Positions 1 to 8,556 of a stretch of DNA of 17,113 nt are shown in pieces (position 1 is the stretch's first letter; every line of letters begins with the position of its first letter). Source of the stretch: Saccoglossus kowalevskii (taxonomy: Eukaryota; Hemichordata; Enteropneusta; Harrimaniidae); NCBI RefSeq assembly GCF_000003605.2, contig NW_003107591.1, forward strand, positions 181,180 through 198,292, written 5' to 3'. The position numbers and the translations under genes were made by a program. Below the pieces are notes generated by a model. The model was given only the letters and a program-made list of their open reading frames with translations, was not told the DNA's origin and made no database searches.

Positions 1-12
1 AGTTGTCTACGT

Positions 13-820
13 AAATTCAATTTTGGTCCCTCTTTCTTAGGTTGGGTACAGGCCTTTTATTCAAATCCATCTAGTTGTGTTATGAATAGAGGGTCAGTCA
101 ACAAGGTATTTTTCCCACTCTAGGGGAGTCAGACAGGGGGATCTCCTATCACCAATTTTGTTCATTCTATCTTTAGAAACACTTTTGATAAAGCTGCAAT
201 ATGACAATGGAATCAGGGGGATTAATATTGGTGGTTTTGAAATAAAACATTCTGCGTATGCTGATGACCTCACCTGTTTTATGTCAGACCTTTGAGCTGC
301 TGAGAACCTCTTCACTCTTCTTCACCAATTCTCACTTTTGTCAGGTTTAAAAATTAATTTTAAAAGAAAGATACCCCCCTCGGGGTAAATTGGCCTATGT
401 CACCTATCAAGATTGTGGGTGTTTACTTTTCTTACAACTCTACAGCTGCATATCAGAAAAACTTAATTGCTCTAACTAAAAGTCTTGAAAAAGTTTTAAA
501 CTTCTGGAATATGCAAAATCACTAATAGGTAAAATACAAATCATTAAATCTGTTGTTATATCCAAATTTCTTTATATATTAAATCTGATTAATATTAATC
601 AAACTGATGTCAAAAAAATTAATTCAAAAATATTCTCCTTTATTTGGGGGGGGGGGGGTCGAGATAGAGTTGCGTGTAATACTATGATAGGTGACATAGG
701 CCATGGTGGGTTAGGGATGTTGGATATTTGTGCTATGCAGAAAGCTTTTAAAATTAACTAGGTTAAAAGGTATTTATCATCATATTGTCGTCCATGGAAA
801 CGATTCCTAGCTTTCTTTAT
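13..820 (+). pseudogene. LINE reverse transcriptase fragment (ORF2 core and thumb)
   Basis: The reading frame moves repeatedly. 13-120 encodes FGPSFLGWVQAFYSNPSSCV, the palm region before the active site, and ends at TAG 121-123. A shifted frame from 122 gives RGVRQGDLLSPILF, then GINIGGFEIKHSAYADD, whose catalytic YADD lies at 257-268. TGA at 293-295 interrupts it, and the same frame resumes with LLSGLKINFKRK. From 385 another frame reads SPIKIVGVYFSYN, and from 519 a third reads LIGKIQIIKSVVISKF and then FSFIW. After the G-run, 660-755 encodes IGDIGHGGLGMLDIC, ending in KIN-stop-VKRYL, where L1-type elements normally have Trp. RT would copy the element RNA at a nicked target. The catalytic aspartates are present but the ORF is not translatable. 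RT identity is near certain. Confidence 0.88.
646..658 (+). repeat. G13 homopolymer inside the LINE
   Basis: Thirteen consecutive G residues follow FSFIW in the LINE thumb region, where related elements usually carry only a short Gly/Asp stretch. It looks like homopolymer expansion after the element died, though sequencing error at a G-run is also possible. The frame on both sides happens to be the same. Confidence 0.9.
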
Positions 821-1424
821 TTAAAACCACTTGGGGGACAATTAATTTTTAGATGCAACCTCTCAATAAATGCACTACCGGGTACATATTAAATTACCAC
901 CGTTTTATTGGGAAATGCTAAATGTATGGAGTAATGTTATACAGTATGAGTTTATTTCCCCTGCATACGAGATTATATGGAAGAAATAATAAAAACATTC
1001 TTATTCAAAATAAAAGTATATTTTATTCAGATTTAAAGGATCTAGGAATTGGTTATATAGCTGACATCTTTAATGGGGAAAAATTGGAATGACTTAAATA
1101 CATTGTGTTTAAACCGCATTCAGTTTCTACGATGACAGAGTCTCATTGCGGCTATCCCTAAAGACTTGAAAATAAGTAGACCAGATCCTCCAATCAGTGT
1201 ATATGGTCGAAAGCAAATGATTAATCTCTCTATTAACTGTATTCCAAAATGATTTTCTGATTTTTTTATTATTTATCTAGTCAGTCCTTCTTTAGAGACT
1301 TGTTGGGGGTAGAAACTTGATGGGATTTTTTCTATTCAATGCCATTTCTTGTTACAATTTGCAGTACGGTACTCTTCGTGAATTTCAATAAAAATTAAAC
1401 CATAACATCCTGTACACAAATGCT
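821..1424 (+). other. Degenerate LINE ORF2 linker, no intact frame
   Basis: No open frame longer than about 45 codons. Short fragments resemble the region between RT and the C-terminal finger of Tx1-like elements: FYWEMLNVWSNVIQYEF near 905-955 and LRLSLKTLKI-like residues near 1140-1170. The fragments lie in different frames, so the region is read as decayed ORF2 rather than as a separate gene. Confidence 0.55.
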
Positions 1425-1751
1425 ATGCTATATCACTTTCAATCACCTTTAGTTATTTCTGACATGTGTACGTTTTGCCATAACTTTAGTGAAACTCTGA
1501 TTCATCTCTTTCATGACTGTCAAGTGGTGCAAGATATTTGGACAAGGTTTTATGATCACTGGGGTCAACTTCTGCAGTGCCCCCAGCCACTTTCAGCAAA
1601 ACAGATTCTCCTAGGTGATAACAGTTTTTTGCACCTTTTGAACCATTTAATTATAATCTTTAAAAAATGCATCTATACAAGCAAAATGAAGAAAGAATTA
1701 CCATCCTTTGTTGCCATTAAAGCTGAAATTAGTTATATATTATTTCCATAA
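1425..1751 (+). pseudogene. LINE ORF2 C-terminal zinc-finger region (zf-RVT-like)
   Basis: A 108-codon open stretch carries MCTFCHNFSETLIHLFHDC, with C-x2-C-x8-H-x4-C ligands at 1467-1520. This is followed by VVQDIWTRFYDHW, the usual hydrophobic and Trp continuation of the RVT-associated finger (zf-RVT, PF13966-like). In L1/Tx1 and I-type LINEs the domain closes ORF2 and is thought to help bind template RNA or target DNA. The finger ligands are intact. The methionine at the left end is not a real start, because the frame is a piece of a longer, broken ORF2. The tail after about 1640 (KKCIYTSKMKKELPSFVAIK) matches the basic end of these proteins. Confidence 0.75.
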
Positions 1752-2430
1752 GAAGAAACTCAACGTTTCTGTTTCTAGAAAAATGGGCCAATTTTGCACC
1801 ATAAGATAACATCACTTTATGTTTTGGTGTGTACCTGTTAGTGTGTACGGCATTATTGCTTTTTTTTCTTTTTTTTTTTGAGCCTTTGAGGGATAACGTA
1901 CAGAAAGTGTTATCTAGTATATCAATTGTTTCATGCAAATTTAATGATAAAAAATTATCAAATTTTCCTTTTGTACAGCAAAGCCTATAATGTTTATGAT
2001 TGTCTATATTTGAATAAAATAGGGCAGTTTATTTGTTTACACTTATGGCTTATTTTAGTTTATTTTTAGTCCCTGTTCGGACGTAGTCCGAAAACGGGGA
2101 CTTATGTTTTGCCCTGTGTGCGTCCGTGCGTCTGTGTGTCCGTGCGTCCGTGATCACCTGTATCTCGAACATGCATGGACCGATTAAGTTCAAACTTCAC
2201 TCATACATCACACATTATATGGGACATATGCACATGCATTTTTTTCATGATCTGATTAACGATAGCCGAATAGCGGCCATTGTAAGGCCGAAAATGCATC
2301 AAAATCGCACATTTTCACCATTCCAGACCCGGATCTCAGTTATGCATGGACGGATTTTGTTTAAATCTGGTACATACATTAAACATAATAGGACCTTGAT
2401 GCACATCATTTTATTTCCGGATCTAGTACG

Positions 2431-2453
2431 AAATGGCTGACTGGCAGCCATTT
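2431..2453. repeat. Perfect GGCCATTT-type hairpin in repeat copy 1
   Basis: AAATGGCTG (2431-2439), a 5-nt loop ACTGG, and CAGCCATTT (2445-2453) form a perfect 9-bp stem. Equivalent hairpins recur in copy 2 at 5609-5635 and 5751-5777, so the structure belongs to the repeat family's monomer. Confidence 0.8.
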
Positions 2454-2724
2454 TGTTTTAAAGAATTCAGTTCTGGATCTGTATCCGAGACATGTCTGGA
2501 TTTATCAAGTTCAAACTTCACACACACATGGTACATCATGTCACAAATAGATATGTGCATTTGTTTCATGATCCGCTTAACAGCTGAATGATGGCCATTT
2601 TAAGGCCGAAAATGCATCAAAATCACATATTTTCACAATTCCGGAACCGGATCTCAGTCATGCATGGATGGATTTTGTTAAGATTTAGTACAATGTGCTG
2701 TACATATGCAGGTGCATTTCGCAT

Positions 2725-2745
2725 CAGACCACTGAAAGTGGTCTG
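2725..2745. repeat. Perfect 9-bp hairpin near the 3' end of repeat copy 1
   Basis: CAGACCACT (2725-2733), loop GAA, AGTGGTCTG (2737-2745). It lies 70 bp before the terminal hairpin at 2815-2829 and falls outside the monomer structure, so it probably belongs to the family's tail. Confidence 0.8.
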
Positions 2746-2814
2746 AGATTTCGGTCATGATCTGCTTTGAATGTACAGGTATATGTCACTCAAATATGAA
2801 CGGAACGGGGATGT

Positions 2815-2829
2815 GTCATTGACAATGAC
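2815..2829. repeat. Terminal 7-bp hairpin of repeat copy 1
   Basis: GTCATTG (2815-2821), one A, and CAATGAC (2823-2829) make a perfect palindromic stem. It is followed by TTG and then T9. A stem a few bases before the end recalls Helitron 3' ends, but the next bases (CTTG) do not match the usual CTRR, so this class is only a guess. Confidence 0.7.
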
Positions 2830-2832
2830 TTG

Positions 2833-2878
2833 TTTTTTTTTAGTTTTTCTTTTTTTCTTTCTTCTTCTTTCCTTTTCT
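2833..2878 (+). repeat. Pyrimidine-rich (T/C) low-complexity tract
   Basis: Almost pure T/C over about 45 bases directly after the terminal hairpin of repeat copy 1. It may be a tail of that repeat or a simple repeat grown next to it. Confidence 0.8.
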
Positions 2879-3042
2879 GTGTAATTGTTATTTTGAAAAG
2901 AAATAAAATTAACTTGCGGTTTACATGTAGATACATGTATGTCATTTGTTAAAGCTCTTATCAGACGAACTCCAACGATTTTGTTACCATAAAGTTATAA
3001 GAAAAACATGACACAAATTGATAGTATACATGGAAAACCATT

Positions 3043-3264
3043 TTATTGAAATAATGTACACGCATTACTGATATCTGTCGATATACGTGGGGGGTATACG
3101 AGCTTGAATCCCATCCAATTGCACAACAACAAGGATGTGTCAAATATAATTAGGTAACAGTATACATAGAGGGCGCTGTCTCCATGATTTAAAAATTGCT
3201 TCGAAAGAATCAGAAGTATGAGAACAGCGAGCACACCTGCTGTAAGTCCGATGCATTTATGCAA
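3043..3264 (-). CDS. Doubtful 73-aa ORF with hydrophobic N-terminus
   Basis: I do not recognise this product. The reading starts MHKCIGLTAGVLAVLILLIL, a hydrophobic run of about 17 residues after a short polar N-terminus, which would suit a signal peptide or signal anchor. The middle (YCYLIIFDTSLLLCNW) is also hydrophobic. The stop codon TAA at 3043-3045 overlaps an AATAAA signal on the same strand (3042-3047). A splice donor-like GTATAC lies near residue 34, so it could also be a first exon of a membrane-anchored protein. The ORF is short and lies in repeat-rich DNA, so chance is the leading alternative. Confidence 0.15.
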   Translation of the reverse strand: MHKCIGLTAGVLAVLILLILSKQFLNHGDSALYVYCYLIIFDTSLLLCNWMGFKLVYPPRISTDISNACTLFQ

Positions 3265-3457
3265 CTTAATGTTATTTTTGTGAGTTTCTGTGACGCAAAA
3301 AAGATTTAAAAAAATCTGTGTTTCGTCAGTTGTGAGAGCTTTTGCTATACTAGTATTGTAGATAATGTACGTCTAAAAAAAAATAAAAAGAAAGGACAGA
3401 CGTTTCGAGTGCAACTCTTCGTCAGTGTAACTGGACAAGAATTGGAAATACAATACT

Positions 3458-3490
3458 AAACAAACAAACAAACAAACAGACAGACAGACA
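3458..3490 (+). repeat. Compound microsatellite (AAAC)n(AGAC)n
   Basis: About five AAAC units run directly into about four CAGA units. One base change (A to G) separates the two unit types, which suggests that one expanded from a mutated unit of the other. Confidence 0.9.
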
Positions 3491-4213
3491 AAAGAACCAC
3501 GTGGGCATTATATCACGTGGAAAGCCTGAAATTGAATATTCATGCGACCAGGTGTAAGCACTCAGAGTTGTTAAATTAATCAATTCGGCTAGATGGAGTA
3601 TTTCACCAACATTATTGTGTCCCCTTATCAGATCCAATGAATAAATGTTGACAGAGTAATAAGTGTAACAGGAGGACTGATGTAAAATTCATTGAAATAA
3701 ATTAAACAACATTCTATGCAGAATTATTTAGACTTTTCATGAATTTCACCCGGAGTATGTTTTATCCTTTTTCTAGATACTTGAGGTATGCAACGTGGTT
3801 GTTGTTGTATCCAGATGGTATGGTGGAATTCTACTGGGCCCGGATAGATTCAAACATATAAACAATGCAGCCAGAAATATACTACAAACAACTGGTTTTA
3901 TTGAAAACAAAAATAATACAGTTAAAAGCAAGAAAACAAAACATAAAAAAGCTACTAAAAAATAAAGGATTTATAAACTCAGCAAGCTTTGTGTGATTAG
4001 TGTTTCAAACAAGTTATTTACTATGAATGAAGTGTGGAAATTAATTTTGATTTTGCTCTACATATACTTTTGATGAAAGACAGCATTTTTTTCAGACCAA
4101 ATCCAAGTTTAATAACTATGCATAAATTTTCTTTTACAACCCAGATTACCGGTAATAGGATAATCAATGTATAATATATTATACCAGAATATTGATGGTG
4201 TTAATCCATTGAT

Positions 4214-4625
4214 TTGATTGGTCCAAACACAAAATTTGCATATGCAATTAATGGGATATTGGCAGATAATGCACAGTTTAACAAAGTGGTCCTTGAACAT
4301 GAATTTACTACAGGTTTAATGCGGAAATACATAAAACTGGTAGACGATATACATATATGGTATTGTAATTCTCCACTGGGGGTAAATAAATTAGGGGAGA
4401 TAATGAAGGTAATTTCGAAAGCTGCAGATTTGTCTTGAGTGTACACCAACTACTGTACAGAGCGCTGTCATGCAAAGTCCTTCATTCGGCCAGATATATC
4501 ATGTACATGTCACAAAAACGTTGGGAGAATCCGATCTTGCACCAACAAACTTATCCAGAACAACGACAAAACTTGTCAGGCATACTGTCACAAAACTTTG
4601 GTTTTACCAAAGGTGTATCTAGGTC
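4214..4625 (+). pseudogene. DUF3504/Crypton-type tyrosine recombinase remnant (C-terminal catalytic part)
   Basis: The frame from 4214 ends LVDDIHIWYCNSPLGVN-KLGEIMKVISKAADLS, then TGA (4436-4438). The same frame resumes VYTNYC. This is the block PLG-N-hydrophobic-M-AGLS-YTNH seen before the catalytic Arg in DUF3504-type recombinases (Crypton-derived; related domains in ZMYM and QRICH1 proteins). The rest is split over two frames. YRALSCKVLHSARYIMYMS (from 4456) holds the putative catalytic Arg (4459-4461). HKNVGRIRSCTNKL carries the His (4511-4513) and a Cys (4538-4540) where the catalytic Tyr is expected. RQNLSGILSQNFG closes the domain. With TGA, at least two frameshifts and Tyr to Cys it cannot be active. 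The N-terminal part of the domain is missing or unrecognisable. The alternative is a decayed host gene of the ZMYM/KCTD1-like class rather than a transposon. Confidence 0.7.
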
Positions 4626-4849
4626 ATGTTTTTTTGTCTGAGGTCACCGTGCTGGTCATTGTACATGATACACCACTGCGTCTCACCATGTCTCAAACTT
4701 TGATTGAACCAAGTACCTCTGAACATCAAATGAGTCAGACATCCAGTTTATTTCAAAACTGTACCTTTGAATGGGCCAATTACAGTTCAAATTGTACAAA
4801 AAACAGAATGAAAACGTTTTATCAAATCGTAAATATACTGGTATAATAT

Positions 4850-4984
4850 AGCAATAACCCCCTGCCGAAGTTGTGTATTGATATTGCTTAACTCCTTCTA
4901 TATATGCACGAGCCGCAATGTCGTGAATTGAGCAATATCTTGTGGTATACCCGCCTTCGGTGGTGGGTTATTGTTTAAATATAG
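4850..4984. mobile_element. Fold-back/MITE-like element with imperfect ~40-bp inverted arms
   Basis: CAATAACCC (4852-4860) is mirrored by GGGTTATTG (4965-4973), CCGAAG (4865-4870) by CTTCGG (4955-4960), and GATATTGCT (4880-4888) by AGCAATATC (4931-4939). The arms thus pair over about 40 bp around a central stretch holding TATATATGCACGAGCCG. TATAATAT occurs just outside both ends (4842-4849 and 4985-4992) and could be an 8-bp target-site duplication, as in hAT-derived MITEs, but such an AT-rich word may match by chance. No coding capacity. Confidence 0.6.
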
Positions 4985-5190
4985 TATAATATGCAATTAA
5001 ACTAACACATATAAAAAAAAATATCTTCAGTTCAGTGTGAATATTGTATTTGCATGTTGCAGTATATTGACACTGAATTAATGCTGATAATACTAACATG
5101 AAATTACACATTACAACATTTCCTCTCTTGTGCAGTTCTATTTCATTGCATACTTCATTGGTAAAGGTTTCTGAATAACATAGTTGTCAA
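4985..5190. other. Short unassigned spacer
   Basis: AT-rich sequence between the fold-back element and repeat copy 2, with no recognisable feature. Confidence 0.6.
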
Positions 5191-5900
5191 TTTTTAGTCC
5201 CCGTGGGGACTTATGTTTTGACCCTTGCGTCCATGCGGTTGTGCATATGTGTGTCCGTGCGTGCATCAAGACCTGTATCTTAGACATGTCTGGACCAATC
5301 ACAATCAATCTTCACACATACATCATACATAACATTATACATATGCACAATTTGTTTCACCATCTGAATGGCAGCCATTTTTGTGCTGAAAGATGGATTT
5401 TGTTCAAACTTGGTATATACATTAGACATTATGGGACTTTGATGCAAGTCATTTTGTTTTTCAAATAAGATTCAAAATGGCCAACTGGCTTTGCTTTAAT
5501 GAATGTGGTTCTAGTGCCATACTTCTGACTTGCTTTGACTGATTATATTCAAATTTTAGATATTCATTATACATCACGTCATAGATATATTGGTTTGATG
5601 ATCCTATTAAAAATGGCCGAATGGTGGCCATTTTTGTGCTAACAAATCATCAAATATCAAGTATTTATGGATGGATTTTGTTCAAGCTTGGTACATACAT
5701 TAGACATGATGGGTTCCTTATGCACGTCATTTTATTTTTCAGATTGGATTCAAAATGGCTGACTGGTTGCCATTTTGTTTTAATGAATGGCCATATCTCT
5801 GACATGCTTTGACTGATTATGTTCAAATTTTATATATTCATTATACATCAAGTTATAGATATATACATGTATTCAAAATGGCTGATTTTGTTTTAATTAA
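5191..5900. repeat. Dispersed repeat copy 2: same head, ~276-bp monomers
   Basis: It opens TTTTTAGTCCCC-GT-GGGGACTTATG. AGTCCCC (5196-5202) and GGGGACT (5205-5211) form a 7-bp stem with a 2-nt loop, the counterpart of the longer hairpin in copy 1. A GTCCGTGCG-rich stretch follows. Inside, matching words repeat about 274-278 bp apart: ATGGATTTTGTTCAA at 5393 and 5671, and GCTTTGACTGATTAT near 5531 and 5805. Perfect hairpins AAAAATGGCC/GGCCATTTTT (5609-5618/5626-5635) and CAAAATGGC/GCCATTTTG (5751-5759/5769-5777) recur. The right end is vague; similarity fades near 5900 and no terminal hairpin is seen, so this copy may be 3'-truncated. Short open frames inside have no recognised domain. Confidence 0.72.
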
Positions 5901-6096
5901 TGTTGTTCCAGAGCAATATCTCTCAATATGGACAAGTACTCGTTTGACGATCAGATACAAATGTCAATCATTTTAATGTTAAACAATCATCATAATCATA
6001 TTCCTGACATGGTTATATTCCAGCTATATAACTATAAACACAACTATAACCTTAAATTCAATAACTAACAGGTCAATCAGTAAAATGATTGTGGTG

Positions 6097-8391
6097 CTAA
6101 ATAAATCGTGGCATCAGGGTATTAGTAATAGTGTTCACAAAAGTGTCACCTTCATATTTGAATGGATTAATGTTTGACTTGAACATTTCAGTAAGTGTCT
6201 TCACTTGAGTCTCTTCCCTTACAATAATTTTTGGAGACAGCTCAACGTGATTGGTCTGTACACTATCTGAAATGCCAGGTATTTCATTGGCTTATTCTTT
6301 TAACCATGCCAACATCAGGAGCAATAATAAAGAATCTAGTATGAGCACTTTCATTTACAGTAATCCCAACAAGACCACCCAAGACCTTCATTGAGCATGT
6401 GAAATGCTCAATTGCATGATCGGCACCAATGGAGCAGAGTTATATTTCCTGCCATGAACTCTTTCCAAACTTCAGGGTCACTTCTTTCCATGGATCTCAT
6501 TTCCATAATATACAAAAGGACCATCCTAACATAATTAAATTGTCATATGCAAAAAAGTACTTTAATAAATCTTCCAGGCTATCAAGGTGCAGTTTCCATA
6601 ATATTTGTTTTGTAGCTCATATAAAGGATAAAAGGACCATAACGAATTCTATGAATGAAAAACAACTTTAAACATTGGTTGGGAATTTGCTTTCAAAGTA
6701 ATATAATCATTTAAGAGCTCAAAAAAGTTCTGTTTATAATCACTGATGTTTGATGTTGCACACTTCTGACTCCACCTGGGGACATTTCACAGGTTTTATT
6801 CAGTTGAGTTGCTAGTGCTATGAAAGTAACTTGAAGGTCTGGCTTATCTTCAAGAAAAATATCCAGAAACAAATCAAAGAGTGCCTTTGTTGTTGTGATG
6901 TGAGCATTTATTGATCTTTTCATATGTTTACACTGAATGATATGCCTAATTGTAGTTGAACCAAACAAGCCAGCTTCTATCCAAGCTTCATCAATACCAC
7001 TACCTTTAATCATTTCTCCTGCAGTTCACAGAGCAGTCATTATAGTGTGCAACTCTTCTATTCTGAGAATCCATTTGTTCTTACAATCATCTCTTGTCAA
7101 TTCCATTTGTTTAGTCTGTTGATACAACTGCATGTTGAAAGTGTGACTTTGACCAAGGTGTACTGCATTTATGTTCTCCACTTGTTTCAACACTGTCAGC
7201 AGACAAGACCACTGAGTAGGTGAGGCAGATAACAGTGGGAGTGGATCAGGCATCAGAGAATTGTAAGCTGCCCATGAAGTCACCATCCTTACACTGCTGT
7301 TGTTGTTTGCACAAACTAATGACTTTACAAGAAGCCATTGTACATCTGAATATCTGGCACTCTCAAGCAAGGCTTTATCCCCATTCATGCTGCATTGCTC
7401 ATATGTTTTATTCATTGACTTGATTTTTATTTTGTAACATAGAATGAGCTTAAGATTCAACTGTTTGCTTCAATTACTTCCTTGTTTGCTTTACAGGTGC
7501 AATGTGGGTTTGGGTTATGTCATTGCCTTCACTTCATTGGAAGACTGCTGTAGCAGTTGAGTGGGTGGTCTTTTACCATCCCGTGTGTCTTTGCTAAAAA
7601 AATAGATTCTGCTAGTTGAGTCTCCAAACGTAGGATAGTACTTTAATCAACAGATCACCCTAAACCATGCATAAATTACGTGTAGACTGATGGATTGAAA
7701 GACTCGCAGCAAGCTGTAGTGGTAATTCACCACCCCTGTCCCTGAATATAGTTTGATCCATCTTAGACTTCTAGGATGTTTGTCGGTTTGTCATGTATGA
7801 GTGTATTATTATATCAGAAATGTTTGGCACACGTTGTCTAACTGTTTCATCACATATATCATCCTTCATTGTAGCTGTTGGTCCTACTATATACCATTTG
7901 CCTTTCTTATTGCCCAGTATGTTTCGTGCACTTGGCCATGTTCATGACTGTTCAAAGTATGCTCTAACATAGAGGAGAATTCTGTGTCTGATGCAATCAA
8001 AGCTGTGCCTTGTTCTGCTGACAGACAAAAACACATATTTTGTCAAAGACATGTGATGATTATCTCGTAAATGGCGTCAGTGTGAACCAAGTTATTTCAT
8101 GCTACAGGAAGGTATATTAGGTGTTGATGGACGCCCAGCTTTTTTGTCTAGTAAAGAAATGTATCTTTGTTGTAAAGCTTTTTCATATCGCTTTTTAGCA
8201 TATTCTAAATGTGTTTTGTTGCATGACATTGAATAGTATTCTCTGTAGATGTAGATGCTTTCATTTGTAAGTCTTGCACCAATTCTTGGAAAATCGCCAT
8301 CACCATATTCACCTTTGATGAACAAAATCAAGTACCTTGTCATATGCCCCTGGACTTCACACAAGGTTAGGGTTAGGCATATATCAGGCAT
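6097..8391 (-). pseudogene. Decayed member of an uncharacterised multi-domain family (paralogue of the + gene at 8557-11055), 3'-truncated
   Basis: Read right to left. 8391-8092 encodes 99 codons ending LLDKKAGRPSTPNIP, a basic segment I cannot assign. Then come ALIASDTEFSSMLEHTL (about 7990) and KWYIVGPTATMKDDICDE (about 7880), LPLQLAASLSIHQSTR (about 7720-7690), IYFFSKDTRDGKR (7570-7610) and THSTATAVFQ (7538-7567, shifted frame). The best part, 7460-6711, holds WAAYNSLMPDPLPLLSASP, QWSCLLTVLKQ and ELHTIMTAL, then an in-frame TGA, and SGIDEAWIEAGLFG. Further on are RSDPEVWKEFMAGN (about 6490), IGADHAIEHF with GGLVGITVNESAHTRFFI (6430-6290), and VQTNHVELSPK with NINPFKYEGD up to TAG at 6099-6097. 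At least six breaks. From memory, this series occurs in large uncharacterised predicted proteins of marine invertebrates. The C-terminal part is absent; unassigned sequence and then repeat copy 2 follow downstream. Confidence 0.65.
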
Positions 8392-8556
8392 AGTTTATAG
8401 TCCCAATACATGGCCGTTTTAAGGGAAATACTTCTTCCTCCATATTGAGAAACCTATCTGAATTATGAATGTATATTGTATTATACTATGAATGTAACCA
8501 CCACCACTATTCTAAATCTACTTTCTCCAACTGAAATACTTGACAGCTTACAGCTT
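8392..8556. other. Short spacer between the head-to-head pseudogenes
   Basis: No coding similarity seen. The tract ending TTGACAGCTTACAG just before 8545 resembles a splice acceptor in front of the first recognisable part of the + gene, so an upstream exon could be missing rather than deleted. Confidence 0.4.

Larger units (their letters stand above)
1..2025 (+). mobile_element. Decayed L1/Tx1-like non-LTR retrotransposon (LINE), 3' part
   Basis: The element enters from the left edge already inside the reverse transcriptase domain and reads rightward. In order it shows RT motifs (RGVRQGD and AYADD), the thumb region, the motif GGLGMLDICAMQKAFKI typical of the L1/Tx1 group, a poorly conserved linker, and a Cx2Cx8Hx4C zinc finger near the C-terminus. 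The order and spacing fit ORF2 of an L1 or Tx1 LINE. After the last coding part (stop at 1751) there is a T-rich 3' region (about 1859-1879) and an AATAAA signal at 2013-2018, taken as the approximate end. ORF1, the endonuclease and the first RT blocks lie outside the window or are lost. At least four frameshifts and several stops make it dead. The clade is less certain than the LINE call; the right end is estimated. Confidence 0.8.
2063..2832. repeat. Dispersed repeat copy 1: hairpin-headed, ~318-bp monomers
   Basis: The copy begins TTAGTCCC and has a hairpin at 2068-2102: arm AGTCCCTGTTCGGAC, loop GTA, arm GTCCGAAAACGGGGACT. This leads into CTTATGTTTTG and a CGTCCGTG-rich stretch. Two internal monomers follow. 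Matching words lie about 318-321 bp apart: AAATGCATCAAAATC at 2292 and 2610, GTTCAAACTTCAC near 2188 and 2509, and GCATGGA[CT]GGATTTTGTT near 2344 and 2662. It ends after hairpins at 2725-2745 and 2815-2829. A second copy sits at 5191-5900. Open frames inside (for example 2126-2440) have no recognisable domain and are taken as chance. Class unknown: non-autonomous Helitron-like or SINE-like are possible. Confidence 0.75.
2879..4200. other. No recognisable gene; AT-rich interval
   Basis: Nothing here matches a protein family I know. It contains tandem TACATGTA palindromes (2922-2929 and 2932-2939), one doubtful 73-codon minus-strand ORF, a compound microsatellite, a pair of CACGTG words (3498-3503 and 3514-3519), and a repeat-like block CGTTTCGAGTGCAACTCTTC at 3401. 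The A-rich stretch 3880-3970 and the rest up to 4200 show no coding signal. Confidence 0.6.

Noticed and set aside
2126-2440. A 104-codon frame in repeat copy 1, and similar frames at 5184-5468 and 5621-5812.
   Set aside because: The frames come from the repeat monomers, differ between copies and show no domain.
4439-4846. A 135-codon frame with many Cys (C-x3-C, C-x-C) that looks like a secreted Cys-rich peptide.
   Set aside because: It directly continues the recombinase frame after a TGA, begins with GTG rather than ATG, and its Cys codons arise from frame slippage and Tyr to Cys change in the DUF3504-type motif.
7220-7423. Plus-strand frames over the minus pseudogene (also 6937-7122 and 6429-6671).
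   Set aside because: The minus strand carries conserved blocks there; the plus frames are shadows without motifs.
8365-8380. GGTTAGGGTTAGGC, telomere-like TTAGGG units.
   Set aside because: Only about two units, inside a coding remnant; too short to be an interstitial telomere array.
8092-8391. Considered as an independent small gene.
   Set aside because: It is in line with the minus-strand pseudogene and ends with a basic GRPS segment that would fit upstream of the next block; kept as part of that remnant, though its own domain is unassigned.
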